Shown piece by piece: positions 7,641-16,694 of a stretch of DNA of 64,000 nucleotides. Both the position numbers and the translations under genes were made by a program. The notes under the pieces were generated by a model. That model ran no database searches. It was not told the origin of the DNA and saw only the letters and a list, made by a program, of their open reading frames with translations. The number at the start of each line of letters is the position of its first letter. Positions within the stretch are counted from its first letter, which is position 1. Origin of the DNA: Clostridia bacterium (GTDB taxonomy: Bacteria; Bacillota; Clostridia; Oscillospirales; Acutalibacteraceae); NCBI GenBank assembly GCA_017613735.1, contig JAGADF010000009.1:124001-188000 (forward strand), given 5' to 3'.

Positions 7641-10025
7641 ATGGAAAATAAACATTTTAATACGCTTGAACTTCCGAAGGTGCTTGAGATGCTGGCCTCT
7701 TTTACCGCGTGTCCCGACGCGGCGCAAAAGGCCTTGTCTCTTACGCCCAATTCGGATTTATATATGGCGAAGCTGCTTATGAGCGAGACTGAAGCGGCTT
7801 ATATTCTTCTTGCAAAATTCGGCGGACCTCCCTTCGGAGGGCTTAAAAATGTAAACAACCCGCTTTTCAGGGCGGCTTCCGGCGGAGTGCTTTCAATGCG
7901 CGATTTGCTCGATATTGCTTCCACTCTTTCGGCTGTAAGAGCCATCCTTTCCTGGCACGAAAAATGCGAAGGCGTAAAGACCGCAATTGACGGTCTGTTT
8001 TCTTCGCTTACCGCCAATAAATATCTTGAAGAAAAGATTACAAATGCGATTATTTCAGACGATGAAATGAGCGATAACGCCTCGCCCGAGCTTAATCAGA
8101 TAAGGCGTAAAATACGAAATCAGACTGCGGGAATCCGCGAAAAGCTCGATAAAATGCTTTCAAGTCAGTATTACCGCAATTTCCTTCAGGAAAATATTGT
8201 CACTCAGCGTAACGGACGCTTTGTCGTGCCCGTTAAGCTTGAACACCGTGCCGACGTTCCCGGTATGGTTCACGATACCTCGTCCTCGGGCGCGACTGTT
8301 TTCATTGAGCCTTCGTCGGTTGTCGAGGCTAATAATGAAATCAAGCTCCTCGAAAAGAAAGAGCGCGACGAAATCGAACGTATATTATATGAATTGTCGG
8401 CAGAGGCGGGCTCTTTTGCCGAAACTATAAAGCAAAGCTATGAAAACGCGGTTGAACTCAATCTCATTTTCTCAAAGGCTTCGCTTGCATATAAGATGAA
8501 AGCTAATGTTCCCGTTATTAACGACGAGGGCATAATTGATCTGAAAAAAGCCCGTCATCCGCTCATTGACGAAAAAAAGGTCGTGCCCATTGACATCCGT
8601 CTCGGCGAGGAATTTGACACGCTTGTTATTACCGGACCGAATACGGGCGGTAAAACCGTTTCGATAAAGACTCTCGGCCTTTTTACTATTATGGCTGAAT
8701 GCGGTCTTATGATTCCCTGCGCCGAAAACAGCAGGATTTCGGTTTTTAAAAACGTTCTTGCCGATATAGGCGACGAACAGAGCATTGAACAGTCGCTTTC
8801 GACCTTTTCGGCTCATATGACAAATATTGTTGACATTATGAAAACGGTTGACGAAAGCTCGCTCGTTCTTATTGACGAATTAGGCGCGGGCACCGACCCC
8901 GTAGAGGGCGCGGCTCTTGCAACAAGCATACTTGAAAATATTCGCCTTAAAGGCGCTAAAACAGCGGCTACAACGCATTATTCGGAGTTAAAGGAATATG
9001 CTTTGAGAACTCCTATGGTTGAAAACGCGTCATGCGAATTTGACGTCAAAACGCTTAAACCGACTTATAAACTGCTTATCGGCATACCCGGAAGAAGTAA
9101 CGCCTTTGCCATTTCGCTCAGATTAGGCATTGACGAAAGCGTTATTGACAGGGCAAAGGAGCTTGTTTCGAGCGAAAACTCCCGCTTTGAAGACGTTGTA
9201 GAAAACCTCACCCGTACAAAGCAGGAAATGGAAAAGGAAAAGGAATCCGCCGAACAGCTTAAGCAGGAGCTTTCAAAGACCAAGGAAAGAACCGACGCAG
9301 TTATGGAGGAAACCAAGAAAAAGGCGAATGAGGAAATTGAAAAGGCGAGGGGCGAGGCGTTAAGAATAGTCGAAAACGCCAAACGCGCGGCAAACAGCCT
9401 TCTTCTTGAGGTCGAACAGCTTAAAAAGGAAGAAAAGAAAACAAAGGACGCTGCCGAACTTGCGAGAAAAGCGAAGGCAGCTATGAAAAAACAGCTCGGT
9501 GAGCTTGAGGATTCTACCGACAGCGATTTCGAGGCGTTTGACGAGGACGACGAAAATTACGTCCTTCCCCGTGAACTCAGAATCGGCGATACCGTCTTTG
9601 TACGTTCGATTTCGGGCAACGCAGAGGTTGTTGCGCTTCCCGATAAAAAAGATATGCTTGAGGTTCAGGTCGGCGTTATGAAAATGAAAACGCCCGTCTC
9701 TGGCGTCCGTCTTGTCAGCGAAAAGAAAAAACCACAGCCTCATAAGGCGAGAACCGTTCCCGAAAGGCGAAACGAAACCCCCGTAAAAACCGAAATTGAT
9801 TTAAGAGGCAAAACCGTTGACGAGGCACTTTTAGACCTTGATTATTTCATTGACGGCGTTCTTCGCATGGGACTTAACGAATTCCGTATAATCCACGGCA
9901 AGGGTACGGGCGCGTTAAGAGCCGCCGTACACGATTATCTTCGTAAGCATTCCCATATCAAATCATTCCGTCTGGGAGTTTACGGCGAGGGCGAAAACGG
10001 AGTTACAATCGCCGAGGTCAAATAA
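7641..10025 (+). CDS. mutS2: MutS2 family endonuclease
   Basis: MutS2 is a MutS-related ATPase with a nuclease tail; in Firmicutes it acts on recombination intermediates and in ribosome collision rescue. The 794-aa length is standard. Core and clamp regions lead to Walker A GPNTGGKT (332-339) and Walker B LVLIDELGAGTDPVEG. A long charged coiled coil (about 510-640) follows, then a C-terminal Smr domain (about 718-794) with DLRGKTVDEA and the HGKGTGALR motif. It lacks the MutS mismatch-recognition domain, as expected. A terminator closes the operon. Confidence 0.96.
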   Translation: MENKHFNTLELPKVLEMLASFTACPDAAQKALSLTPNSDLYMAKLLMSETEAAYILLAKFGGPPFGGLKNVNNPLFRAASGGVLSMRDLLDIASTLSAVRAILSWHEKCEGVKTAIDGLFSSLTANKYLEEKITNAIISDDEMSDNASPELNQIRRKIRNQTAGIREKLDKMLSSQYYRNFLQENIVTQRNGRFVVPVKLEHRADVPGMVHDTSSSGATVFIEPSSVVEANNEIKLLEKKERDEIERILYELSAEAGSFAETIKQSYENAVELNLIFSKASLAYKMKANVPVINDEGIIDLKKARHPLIDEKKVVPIDIRLGEEFDTLVITGPNTGGKTVSIKTLGLFTIMAECGLMIPCAENSRISVFKNVLADIGDEQSIEQSLSTFSAHMTNIVDIMKTVDESSLVLIDELGAGTDPVEGAALATSILENIRLKGAKTAATTHYSELKEYALRTPMVENASCEFDVKTLKPTYKLLIGIPGRSNAFAISLRLGIDESVIDRAKELVSSENSRFEDVVENLTRTKQEMEKEKESAEQLKQELSKTKERTDAVMEETKKKANEEIEKARGEALRIVENAKRAANSLLLEVEQLKKEEKKTKDAAELARKAKAAMKKQLGELEDSTDSDFEAFDEDDENYVLPRELRIGDTVFVRSISGNAEVVALPDKKDMLEVQVGVMKMKTPVSGVRLVSEKKKPQPHKARTVPERRNETPVKTEIDLRGKTVDEALLDLDYFIDGVLRMGLNEFRIIHGKGTGALRAAVHDYLRKHSHIKSFRLGVYGEGENGVTIAEVK

Positions 10026-10040
10026 ATTATTAAAAAGCGC

Positions 10041-10070
10041 AGCCGGCTTCATTTTGAAGTCGGCTTTTTT
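10041..10070 (+). terminator. Intrinsic terminator after mutS2
   Basis: AGCCGGCTTC and GAAGTCGGCT pair over 10 bp (one G-T) around ATTTT and are followed by six Ts. Confidence 0.9.
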
Positions 10071-10130
10071 GATTATTTGAGAACAATTTACCAATACTAA
10101 AATAATAAAAATTTTATGAGGTGAATTATT

Positions 10131-12401
10131 TTGAAAGCAGTTATTCTTGCAGGCGGAAGGGGAACAAGACTTTCTCCGTTGACGTTGACGGTGCCCAAAC
10201 CTCTTGTCGTTTTAGGCGACAGACCGATTCTGTTTCATTTGCTTGAAAGGCTTGAAAGTCAGGGTATTGACGAGGTTATTATTACCCTCGGGTATCTCGG
10301 TGAAAAAATAGAAGAAGCGGTAAGAGATTATAAAACGGATATAAAAATATCTTTTTCCTATGAGAAAGAGCCTCTCGGTACGGCGGGGGCAGTCAAAAAC
10401 GCGGTAAAAAATATAAACGAGGATTTTCTTGTACTGAGCGCAGACGCTTATTGCGAATTTGATTTTAAAAGCATTTATTCCTTTCATAAACTGAAAAAAT
10501 CCCCTGCGACTATTGTTACGACAAAGGTTAACGACCCGCGCGAATACGGGCTTGTTTTAAGTAACGAAAACTCTCTTATAACAAGATTTCTTGAAAAACC
10601 GGGCTGGTCGCAGGCGATAACCGATATGGCGAATACGGGCGTGTACGTTCTCTCTGAAAAGGCTCTCGAATACGTTCCCGAGCAAACGGAATTTGACTTT
10701 TCAAAAAATCTTTTTCCGCTTCTTATAAAAAACGGTGTTCCCGTTTACAGCTATGAGGAAAAAGGCTACTGGTGCGACGTCGGAGATATAAAATCCTATC
10801 TTGACTGTAATTCGTATGTGCTTTCAAAAATAAAGAAAACCGATTCTGTTCCGAGAGGGGATTTCAAGGTTTCAAACTTCGTTTATACGGGAAATAATGT
10901 TACAGTCGGTAACAATTCGGAAATAGGTAAAAATACGGTTATCTGCGACAATGCGGTTATAGGAAAAAACACGCTTATTAAAGGCTCGATTATATACGGG
11001 AACTGCGAAATCGGCGACAACTGCATAATTGAAAATTCGGTTGTCAGCGCCGATGCAAAAATCGGCGACAGAACGAGAATTTACCCTCTCTGCTGTATTG
11101 GCGAAAAGGTAAAAATCGGTAACGGTTCATCCGTTTTTTCGTCCGTTAGAATTAAAAACGGAGTTGAGGTGTGCGAATGCTCGTCGATTTCAAGAAGCGT
11201 TGAAAAGAGTGTTAAAACCGATTATGTTTCCTCTGTTTCAAATTCGTTTATACCGGACGTCGATTGTTTCTTTTCGCTCGAACTCGGCTGTGCGACGGGC
11301 TCGGCTTTCGCCAACTCAAAAATAGCCGTTGCGACCGACGGAAGTCCCAAGGCGAAATCAATGCTTTATTCCTTTGTTTCAGGCGTCGGACAGAGCACGG
11401 CGCAGAGCTGGCTTTTCGGTGATTCATTCTGGTCGCAGATGTTTTTTTACACTTATTTCTGTTCTTTGCCTTTAGGAGTTTTCTTCTACGGTGACGGCGA
11501 TACGGTCAATGTAAAGCTCTGCTCGACAGGCGGTCTGCCGCTGACAAGAGAAGCCGAAAGAAATATAACGAGGTTTCTTAAATCAAAGGACTATATCTTT
11601 TCCGAAGGCGATAAAATCAAGCATCCGGTTGAAATGAATTCCGTCGTTTCAATGTACAGCTCGGTTTTATTCAGGCAGAGTGAAAGCTCGCTTTCAAAAA
11701 TGAAGGTAAAAACCGACACCGAAAACGAAAGAATACTGTTTTTGCTCGAGGACTGTATAAGACGTCTTGAGGGTGAAACGGGCGACGGAATAATCCTTCA
11801 TATCAGCAACGACGGAACAAACATTTCCGTTACGGAAAATAACATTGACTATTCGCCTGAGGACATTCTTTCCGTCCTTCTGTATTATGAGACGAAAAGC
11901 GGCAGGGATGTTTCGCTTGAATTCTTTTCCCCTCAGGTTTATTCTTCCGTAGCGTCGCTTCATAACAGACAGGTATACAGATACCTCTCTTCATCTGCCG
12001 ACTCAAGCGATTCCGAGGCGAGGGAAAGAGCCGTCAGTCAGCTCTGGACAAGGGACGCGCTCTTTACCGCAATACGCCTTCTATCCTTGATGCACGAAGA
12101 AAACAAGTCTTTTTCGCAGCTCAAACGCGACGTTCCCGACTTTTATCTTTCAAAGGGCGAGACGGGCATTGATTATTCGCCGACAAAGCTTTTTGATATT
12201 TTTTCCGACTCCGATAATCTTCACGTCGAAAAAGAGGGGATTTCCTTTATTAAACATGGCGCAAAAGCGATTGTCGTGCCCGATACGGACGGCAGAAAAA
12301 TTAAGGTTCTGACCGAAAGTTTCGACACCGAAACCGCAAAGGAGCTTTGCGACGAGCTTATAGACAAAATAAGGTCATTTTCGGACGGCTCTTCCACTTG
12401 A
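10131..12401 (+). CDS. Sugar-1-phosphate nucleotidyltransferase fused to a degenerate phosphohexomutase-like domain
   Basis: 756-aa fusion. Residues 1-235 form a nucleotidyltransferase with the GGRGTRL signature (8-14), the PKPLV lysine and the WCDVGD segment. Residues 245-350 are left-handed beta-helix hexapeptide repeats (IGKNTVICDNAVIGKN and similar). Residues 380-756 follow the outline of an alpha-D-phosphohexomutase: KIAVATDGSPKAKSM, GVFFYGDGDTVNVKL, GGLPLTREAE, and a last domain at 714-756. However, the catalytic TASHNP loop reads YGDGDTVN (453-460) and the phosphate-binding RPSGTEP loop reads PDTDGRK (717-723). The mutase part therefore looks inactive. The TTG start has GAGGTG 8 nt upstream. 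Probable role: making a nucleotide sugar for cell-surface glycans; the sugar and nucleotide are not known. Confidence 0.82.
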   Translation: MKAVILAGGRGTRLSPLTLTVPKPLVVLGDRPILFHLLERLESQGIDEVIITLGYLGEKIEEAVRDYKTDIKISFSYEKEPLGTAGAVKNAVKNINEDFLVLSADAYCEFDFKSIYSFHKLKKSPATIVTTKVNDPREYGLVLSNENSLITRFLEKPGWSQAITDMANTGVYVLSEKALEYVPEQTEFDFSKNLFPLLIKNGVPVYSYEEKGYWCDVGDIKSYLDCNSYVLSKIKKTDSVPRGDFKVSNFVYTGNNVTVGNNSEIGKNTVICDNAVIGKNTLIKGSIIYGNCEIGDNCIIENSVVSADAKIGDRTRIYPLCCIGEKVKIGNGSSVFSSVRIKNGVEVCECSSISRSVEKSVKTDYVSSVSNSFIPDVDCFFSLELGCATGSAFANSKIAVATDGSPKAKSMLYSFVSGVGQSTAQSWLFGDSFWSQMFFYTYFCSLPLGVFFYGDGDTVNVKLCSTGGLPLTREAERNITRFLKSKDYIFSEGDKIKHPVEMNSVVSMYSSVLFRQSESSLSKMKVKTDTENERILFLLEDCIRRLEGETGDGIILHISNDGTNISVTENNIDYSPEDILSVLLYYETKSGRDVSLEFFSPQVYSSVASLHNRQVYRYLSSSADSSDSEARERAVSQLWTRDALFTAIRLLSLMHEENKSFSQLKRDVPDFYLSKGETGIDYSPTKLFDIFSDSDNLHVEKEGISFIKHGAKAIVVPDTDGRKIKVLTESFDTETAKELCDELIDKIRSFSDGSST

Positions 12402-12427
12402 CAATTTTAGGTATTTTATAGTAATAT
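12398..12427 (+). promoter_or_regulatory. Putative sigma-A promoter for rnjA
   Basis: TTGACA (12398-12403), which contains the stop codon of the preceding gene, and TAATAT (12422-12427) are separated by 18 nt. Confidence 0.6.
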
Positions 12428-12465
12428 ATCAAAATAGCGATTTATAATTAATTGCGAAAAAATAT

Positions 12466-12487
12466 ACGGCTCTTTTTCGGGCCGTTT
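12466..12487 (+). terminator. Hairpin in the rnjA leader (weak terminator or stability element)
   Basis: ACGGCTC (12466-12472) and GGGCCGT (12479-12485) form a 7-bp stem with one wobble pair around TTTTTC. Only three Ts follow, so termination would be weak. It lies between the putative promoter and the rnjA start and may act in the leader transcript. Confidence 0.4.
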
Positions 12488-12522
12488 ACATAAAACGATT
12501 CGTATTTTTGAGGAGAAAACAA

Positions 12523-14262
12523 ATGCAGAATAATAGAAGAACTTCTTCCCGTCAGCCGGCCAAGAAAGCCGCAAAGGCGGAAAGAAAACCAAAGAGCGTC
12601 GCTTCGCCCGCTTTACCCGTCAGGATTGCGTTCCTCGGCGGTCTTAACGAGGTCGGTAAGAATATGACGCTTTACGAGTACGGCGACGATATGTTCATTG
12701 TCGATTGCGGACTCGCTTTTCCCGATACCGAAATGCTCGGAGTTGACCTTGTAATTCCCGATTTCACCTATGTCGAGAGAAACAGGGAAAAAATTCGCGG
12801 TATCGTTATAACCCACGGTCACGAGGACCATATAGGCGGCCTTGTGTATCTGCTTAAAACAGTCAATATTCCCGTTTACGCTACAAGGCTTACCGCAGGA
12901 CTTATTGAGGGTAAGCTTGCCGAGCACGGCATTCTCAATGATGTAAGAATAAACTGCATTGAAGCCGGCGATACAATTAAGCTCGGTCAGTTTGAGGTTG
13001 AGGCTATTCACGTCAATCATTCAATTCCCGATTCCGTCGGTCTTGCGATAAAATCCCCCGCGGGAGTTATTATTCAGACGGGCGATTTTAAAATCGATTC
13101 TACTCCCATTGACGGCGAGATTATCGACCTTGCCCGTTTTTCGGAGCTCGGCAAGCAGGGCGTTTTATGCCTGCTGTCCGATTCGACCAATGCGGTAAGA
13201 CCCGGTTATACCGAAAGCGAAAAGAAAGTCGGCGAAACGTTCTCCGACCTTTTTGCAAAGGCGAGGGGAAGAAGAATCATTATCGCGACCTTTGCCTCGA
13301 ATATTCACCGCGTTCAGCAGATAATGAATATCGCAAAGGATATGGGAAGAAAGGTCGCGCTTTCGGGGCGGAGCCTTGAATACGTTGTCGAAAAGGCGGC
13401 GGACCTCGGCTATCTTAACGTACCCGACAACCTTCTTGTGAGCATTGACAGCGTCAATAATTACCCCGCCGATAAAATGGTTATTATCACTACGGGCAGT
13501 CAGGGCGAGCCAATGTCCGCTCTTCACAGAATGGCGTTCAGCGAGCACAGACGCGTTTCTATTATTCCAAACGATTACGTCATTATTTCCGCTACGCCGA
13601 TTCCGGGCAACGAAAAGACAGTCGGCAGAGTTGTCGACGAGCTTCTAAAACTCGGCGCAGAGGTCATTTATGAAAAAATGTATGACGTTCACGTTTCGGG
13701 ACACGCGTGTCAGGAAGAGCTTAAACTGATGCTCGGTATTACAAAGCCGAAATACTTTATTCCCGTTCACGGCGAGCAGAAGCACCTCAGAAGGCATTCC
13801 GCGCTTGCCCAGTCCATGGGAATCCCCAGAAGCAATATAATAATTGCCGACAACGGCAAGCAGGTTGAAATAACCGATAATAAAATCAGCGTCGTAAACG
13901 AGGTGCCCGCGGGCAAGGTCTTTGTCGACGGCTACGGCGTAGGCGACGTCGGTTCAATAGTAATAAGGGACAGAAAACGCCTTTCGGCAGACGGAATTAT
14001 AGTTGTTGCGGTCACTCTTTCCCAGGGACTTATTGTCAACGGCCCCGAGGTTATTACAAGAGGATTTGTCTATGTGCGTGAGAATGAAGAACTGATTGAA
14101 ACTATTTCTTCATCCTGCGAAAAGGTTATAAACGACTGCCTTTATGACGGCATTACTGACCATAACAGCATTAAAAACAGAATCCGCGACGAGGCTTCAA
14201 GGCTTGTCTATGAACGAACAAAACGCAATCCGATGATTCTTCCTATAATTATGGAGGTCTGA
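12523..14262 (+). CDS. rnjA: Ribonuclease J
   Basis: RNase J is a zinc-dependent endo- and 5'-3' exoribonuclease central to Firmicutes mRNA decay. The 579-aa product has a basic, low-complexity N-terminal tail (about 1-30) and the metallo-beta-lactamase motif HGHEDH (98-103). It also has the beta-CASP features LLSDSTNA, TTGSQGEPMSAL and HVSGHA, and a C-terminal RNase J domain ending PMILPIIMEV. I chose ATG 12523, 7 nt after GAGGAG; an in-frame TTG at 12508 overlaps that site. The gdpP start follows the stop by 3 nt. Confidence 0.95.
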   Translation: MQNNRRTSSRQPAKKAAKAERKPKSVASPALPVRIAFLGGLNEVGKNMTLYEYGDDMFIVDCGLAFPDTEMLGVDLVIPDFTYVERNREKIRGIVITHGHEDHIGGLVYLLKTVNIPVYATRLTAGLIEGKLAEHGILNDVRINCIEAGDTIKLGQFEVEAIHVNHSIPDSVGLAIKSPAGVIIQTGDFKIDSTPIDGEIIDLARFSELGKQGVLCLLSDSTNAVRPGYTESEKKVGETFSDLFAKARGRRIIIATFASNIHRVQQIMNIAKDMGRKVALSGRSLEYVVEKAADLGYLNVPDNLLVSIDSVNNYPADKMVIITTGSQGEPMSALHRMAFSEHRRVSIIPNDYVIISATPIPGNEKTVGRVVDELLKLGAEVIYEKMYDVHVSGHACQEELKLMLGITKPKYFIPVHGEQKHLRRHSALAQSMGIPRSNIIIADNGKQVEITDNKISVVNEVPAGKVFVDGYGVGDVGSIVIRDRKRLSADGIIVVAVTLSQGLIVNGPEVITRGFVYVRENEELIETISSSCEKVINDCLYDGITDHNSIKNRIRDEASRLVYERTKRNPMILPIIMEV

Positions 14263-14265
14263 GTT

Positions 14266-16251
14266 TTGAATTTCAGATACATTATCAAAAAGCACTACAC
14301 AATTATTCTGCTTATAGCCCTTGCGCTGGCTCTGAGCGCTCTTACCATGCTCAGGTATCCCACCACGGGACTTGCTTTTCTTATTGCGACGGGCTTGCTT
14401 GCGATTTTAACGGTCATAAAGACAAGACGCGGTTTTCATAAAACCATGTCCGATATCGCGGCGGTCAACGCCTCGCTTGACCCGAGCGGACGCGATTTGC
14501 TTGATAGCTTTCCGCTTCCCGTTCTTGTCAGCGACGAAAACGGCGTCATAGTCTGGTATAACTCCCGCTTTTCCGATGAGGTTATGGGAAAGGACATAGT
14601 AATCGAGGACACTACCATTGACCAGTTTACCTCGGGCATAGGCATTGAAACGATAAAAAAGAACACCCGCCTGAACGTTGAATACAACGGCAAAAAATAT
14701 ACGCTTTTCCAGAATCCCGTCGAAAGGCGTGACGGCGACCTTTACGTGCTCTATTTTGACGAGGACACCGAGCTTAAGAATATTAAAATCGAATATGACC
14801 TCGCTCATCCCGCCGTAATGCTTATCAGTGTCGACAGTATCGACGACCTTTATAATTCATATTCCGACAGTGAGCTTGCCGAAATCACAAGCGGCGTTGA
14901 AAAGCTCATTGAAGCCTGGTTTAAACAGTTTTCGGGCTTCCTTCGCAGAATCGGCAACGGAAGATTTATAGCCGTTATCGAAGAAAGGAATATGAAAAAG
15001 ATTATTGAAGGGCGTTTTGACATTCTTGAACAGGTCAGAAACTATTCGTATAACGACCGTATTGTAGGCGTTACTCTTTCAATAGGCGTCGGCAGGACGG
15101 GAAATATAGAAGAATGCGAAAATGACGCGCGTCAGGCTATAGATATGGCTCTCGGACGCGGCGGTGACCAGGCTGTTATAAGAACGGACACAGGCTTCGA
15201 CTTCTTCGGCGGCGTTTCAAACGGACTCGAAAAACGAACTAAGGTTCGAACAAGGGTAGTCTCAAAGGCGATTGTCGAGCTTGTCAACAACTATAAAAAG
15301 GTTTACATTATGGGACACCGTTTCTCCGACCTTGACGCAATAGGCGCGGCAATCGGTCTTCATAAGATACTTACGTCCCTTGGCGTTGACACTAAAATAG
15401 TTGTCAATAAAAAGACCTCGCTTGCTTCGTCGCTTATCGAAATGGCTTCGCGCAAGGGCTACGAGGACGCCTTTATTGAGCCTTCAAAGGCGGAAAACGA
15501 TATCGACGAACGGTCGGTACTTTTCGTGGTCGATACTCACAGACCGGATTATGTTGAAAGCCCTGAGCTTTATAAGAAAGCGAAAAACGTCGTTGTAATT
15601 GACCACCACCGTAAAACAGTCGATTACATACAGAACGCCGTTATTTTCTATCACGAGCCTCACGCTTCTTCGGCGTGCGAAATGGTTGCCGAGCTCGCAC
15701 AGTACATTTCAAAAAAGCCTGTTATAGGTCAGTTTGAAGCCAACGCGATGCTCAGCGGAATAACGCTCGACACAAAGAATTTTGTTCTCAGAACCGGCGT
15801 AAGAACCTTTGAAGCTGCGGCCTATCTTCGCGGCAGGGGAGCGGACACGGTCGAGGTAAAGCAGTTCTTCTCAAGCTCGATAGAAACGAATAAACAGAAA
15901 AACGAAATAGTCTCCCGCGCTACGACCTATAAATCCTCGGCGATTTCTTACGTTGAGGACAATTCGATTAAAGAGCTTCGTATTGTCGCTTCCCAGGCGG
16001 CGGACGAAATGCTTTATATAAGCGATATAAACGCTTCCTACGTACTTTTCCGTCAGGACGGCCGCATTAATATTTCCGCCCGTTCCATGGGTAAGGTGAA
16101 CGTTCAGCTTGTTATGGAAAAACTCGGCGGCGGCGGTCATCAGACAATGGCGGCGTGCCAGCTTGAATGTGATGATTACGAGCAGGCGGTCGCTCTGCTT
16201 AAGGAAGCTATTGACTACTACGATAATAATTCTAACGGAGGTAATAACTAA
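14266..16251 (+). CDS. gdpP: Cyclic-di-AMP phosphodiesterase GdpP
   Basis: GdpP degrades c-di-AMP at the membrane. Order of domains in 661 aa: two transmembrane helices (about 11-27 and 33-52), a PAS-like domain (about 80-170), a degenerate GGDEF domain (about 180-305, with RIGNGRF where the catalytic motif would be), then DHH (GHRFSDLDAIGAA 350-362; DHH 446-448) and DHHA1 with GGGGHQ (621-626). The metal-binding Asp and His residues of the DHH site are present. The TTG start lies 8 nt after GGAGG. It balances the cyclase CdaA encoded at 43,945. The gdpP-rplI-dnaB order is standard in Firmicutes. Confidence 0.95.
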   Translation: MNFRYIIKKHYTIILLIALALALSALTMLRYPTTGLAFLIATGLLAILTVIKTRRGFHKTMSDIAAVNASLDPSGRDLLDSFPLPVLVSDENGVIVWYNSRFSDEVMGKDIVIEDTTIDQFTSGIGIETIKKNTRLNVEYNGKKYTLFQNPVERRDGDLYVLYFDEDTELKNIKIEYDLAHPAVMLISVDSIDDLYNSYSDSELAEITSGVEKLIEAWFKQFSGFLRRIGNGRFIAVIEERNMKKIIEGRFDILEQVRNYSYNDRIVGVTLSIGVGRTGNIEECENDARQAIDMALGRGGDQAVIRTDTGFDFFGGVSNGLEKRTKVRTRVVSKAIVELVNNYKKVYIMGHRFSDLDAIGAAIGLHKILTSLGVDTKIVVNKKTSLASSLIEMASRKGYEDAFIEPSKAENDIDERSVLFVVDTHRPDYVESPELYKKAKNVVVIDHHRKTVDYIQNAVIFYHEPHASSACEMVAELAQYISKKPVIGQFEANAMLSGITLDTKNFVLRTGVRTFEAAAYLRGRGADTVEVKQFFSSSIETNKQKNEIVSRATTYKSSAISYVEDNSIKELRIVASQAADEMLYISDINASYVLFRQDGRINISARSMGKVNVQLVMEKLGGGGHQTMAACQLECDDYEQAVALLKEAIDYYDNNSNGGNN

Positions 16252-16694
16252 TGGAACTCATTCTCACTCAGGATGTAAAGGGACTCGGTAAAAAAGGCGA
16301 AAAGGTTAAGGCGAGCGACGGCTATGCAAGAAATTTCCTTTTACCAAAAGGACTTGCGGTTGAGGTTAACGCCCAGACTCTTACAGAGCTTAAAAACCGT
16401 GAGGCCTCCAATCAGCATAAAATTGACGTCGATATTGCTAATGCCAATGATATAAAGGCAACCCTTGAAGGAAAGACCGTTAAAGTCAAGGCAAAGGCCG
16501 GCTCTGCTGGAAGACTTTTCGGCTCGGTAACCTCAAAGGACGTTGCGGCGGCGATTAAAGAGCAGTTTTCCATCGACATTGACCGCAGAAAGCTTACCGT
16601 TGAAGATATAAAGCAGTTCGGCTCATATCCCGCGGAAATTAAGCTTTACAGCGGAATTAACTGTAAAATTACCGTAATGGTAGGTGAAGAATAA
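16251..16694 (+). CDS. rplI: 50S ribosomal protein L9
   Basis: L9 binds domain V of 23S rRNA and protrudes from the L1 side of the large subunit. The 147-aa product begins MELILTQDVKGLGKKGE and includes the signature GYARNFLLPKGLA. A long connecting helix joins the N domain to the C-terminal domain, as in all L9 proteins. It overlaps the stop codons of gdpP and the start of dnaB by one nucleotide each, so the three genes are translated together. Confidence 0.97.
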   Translation: MELILTQDVKGLGKKGEKVKASDGYARNFLLPKGLAVEVNAQTLTELKNREASNQHKIDVDIANANDIKATLEGKTVKVKAKAGSAGRLFGSVTSKDVAAAIKEQFSIDIDRRKLTVEDIKQFGSYPAEIKLYSGINCKITVMVGEE

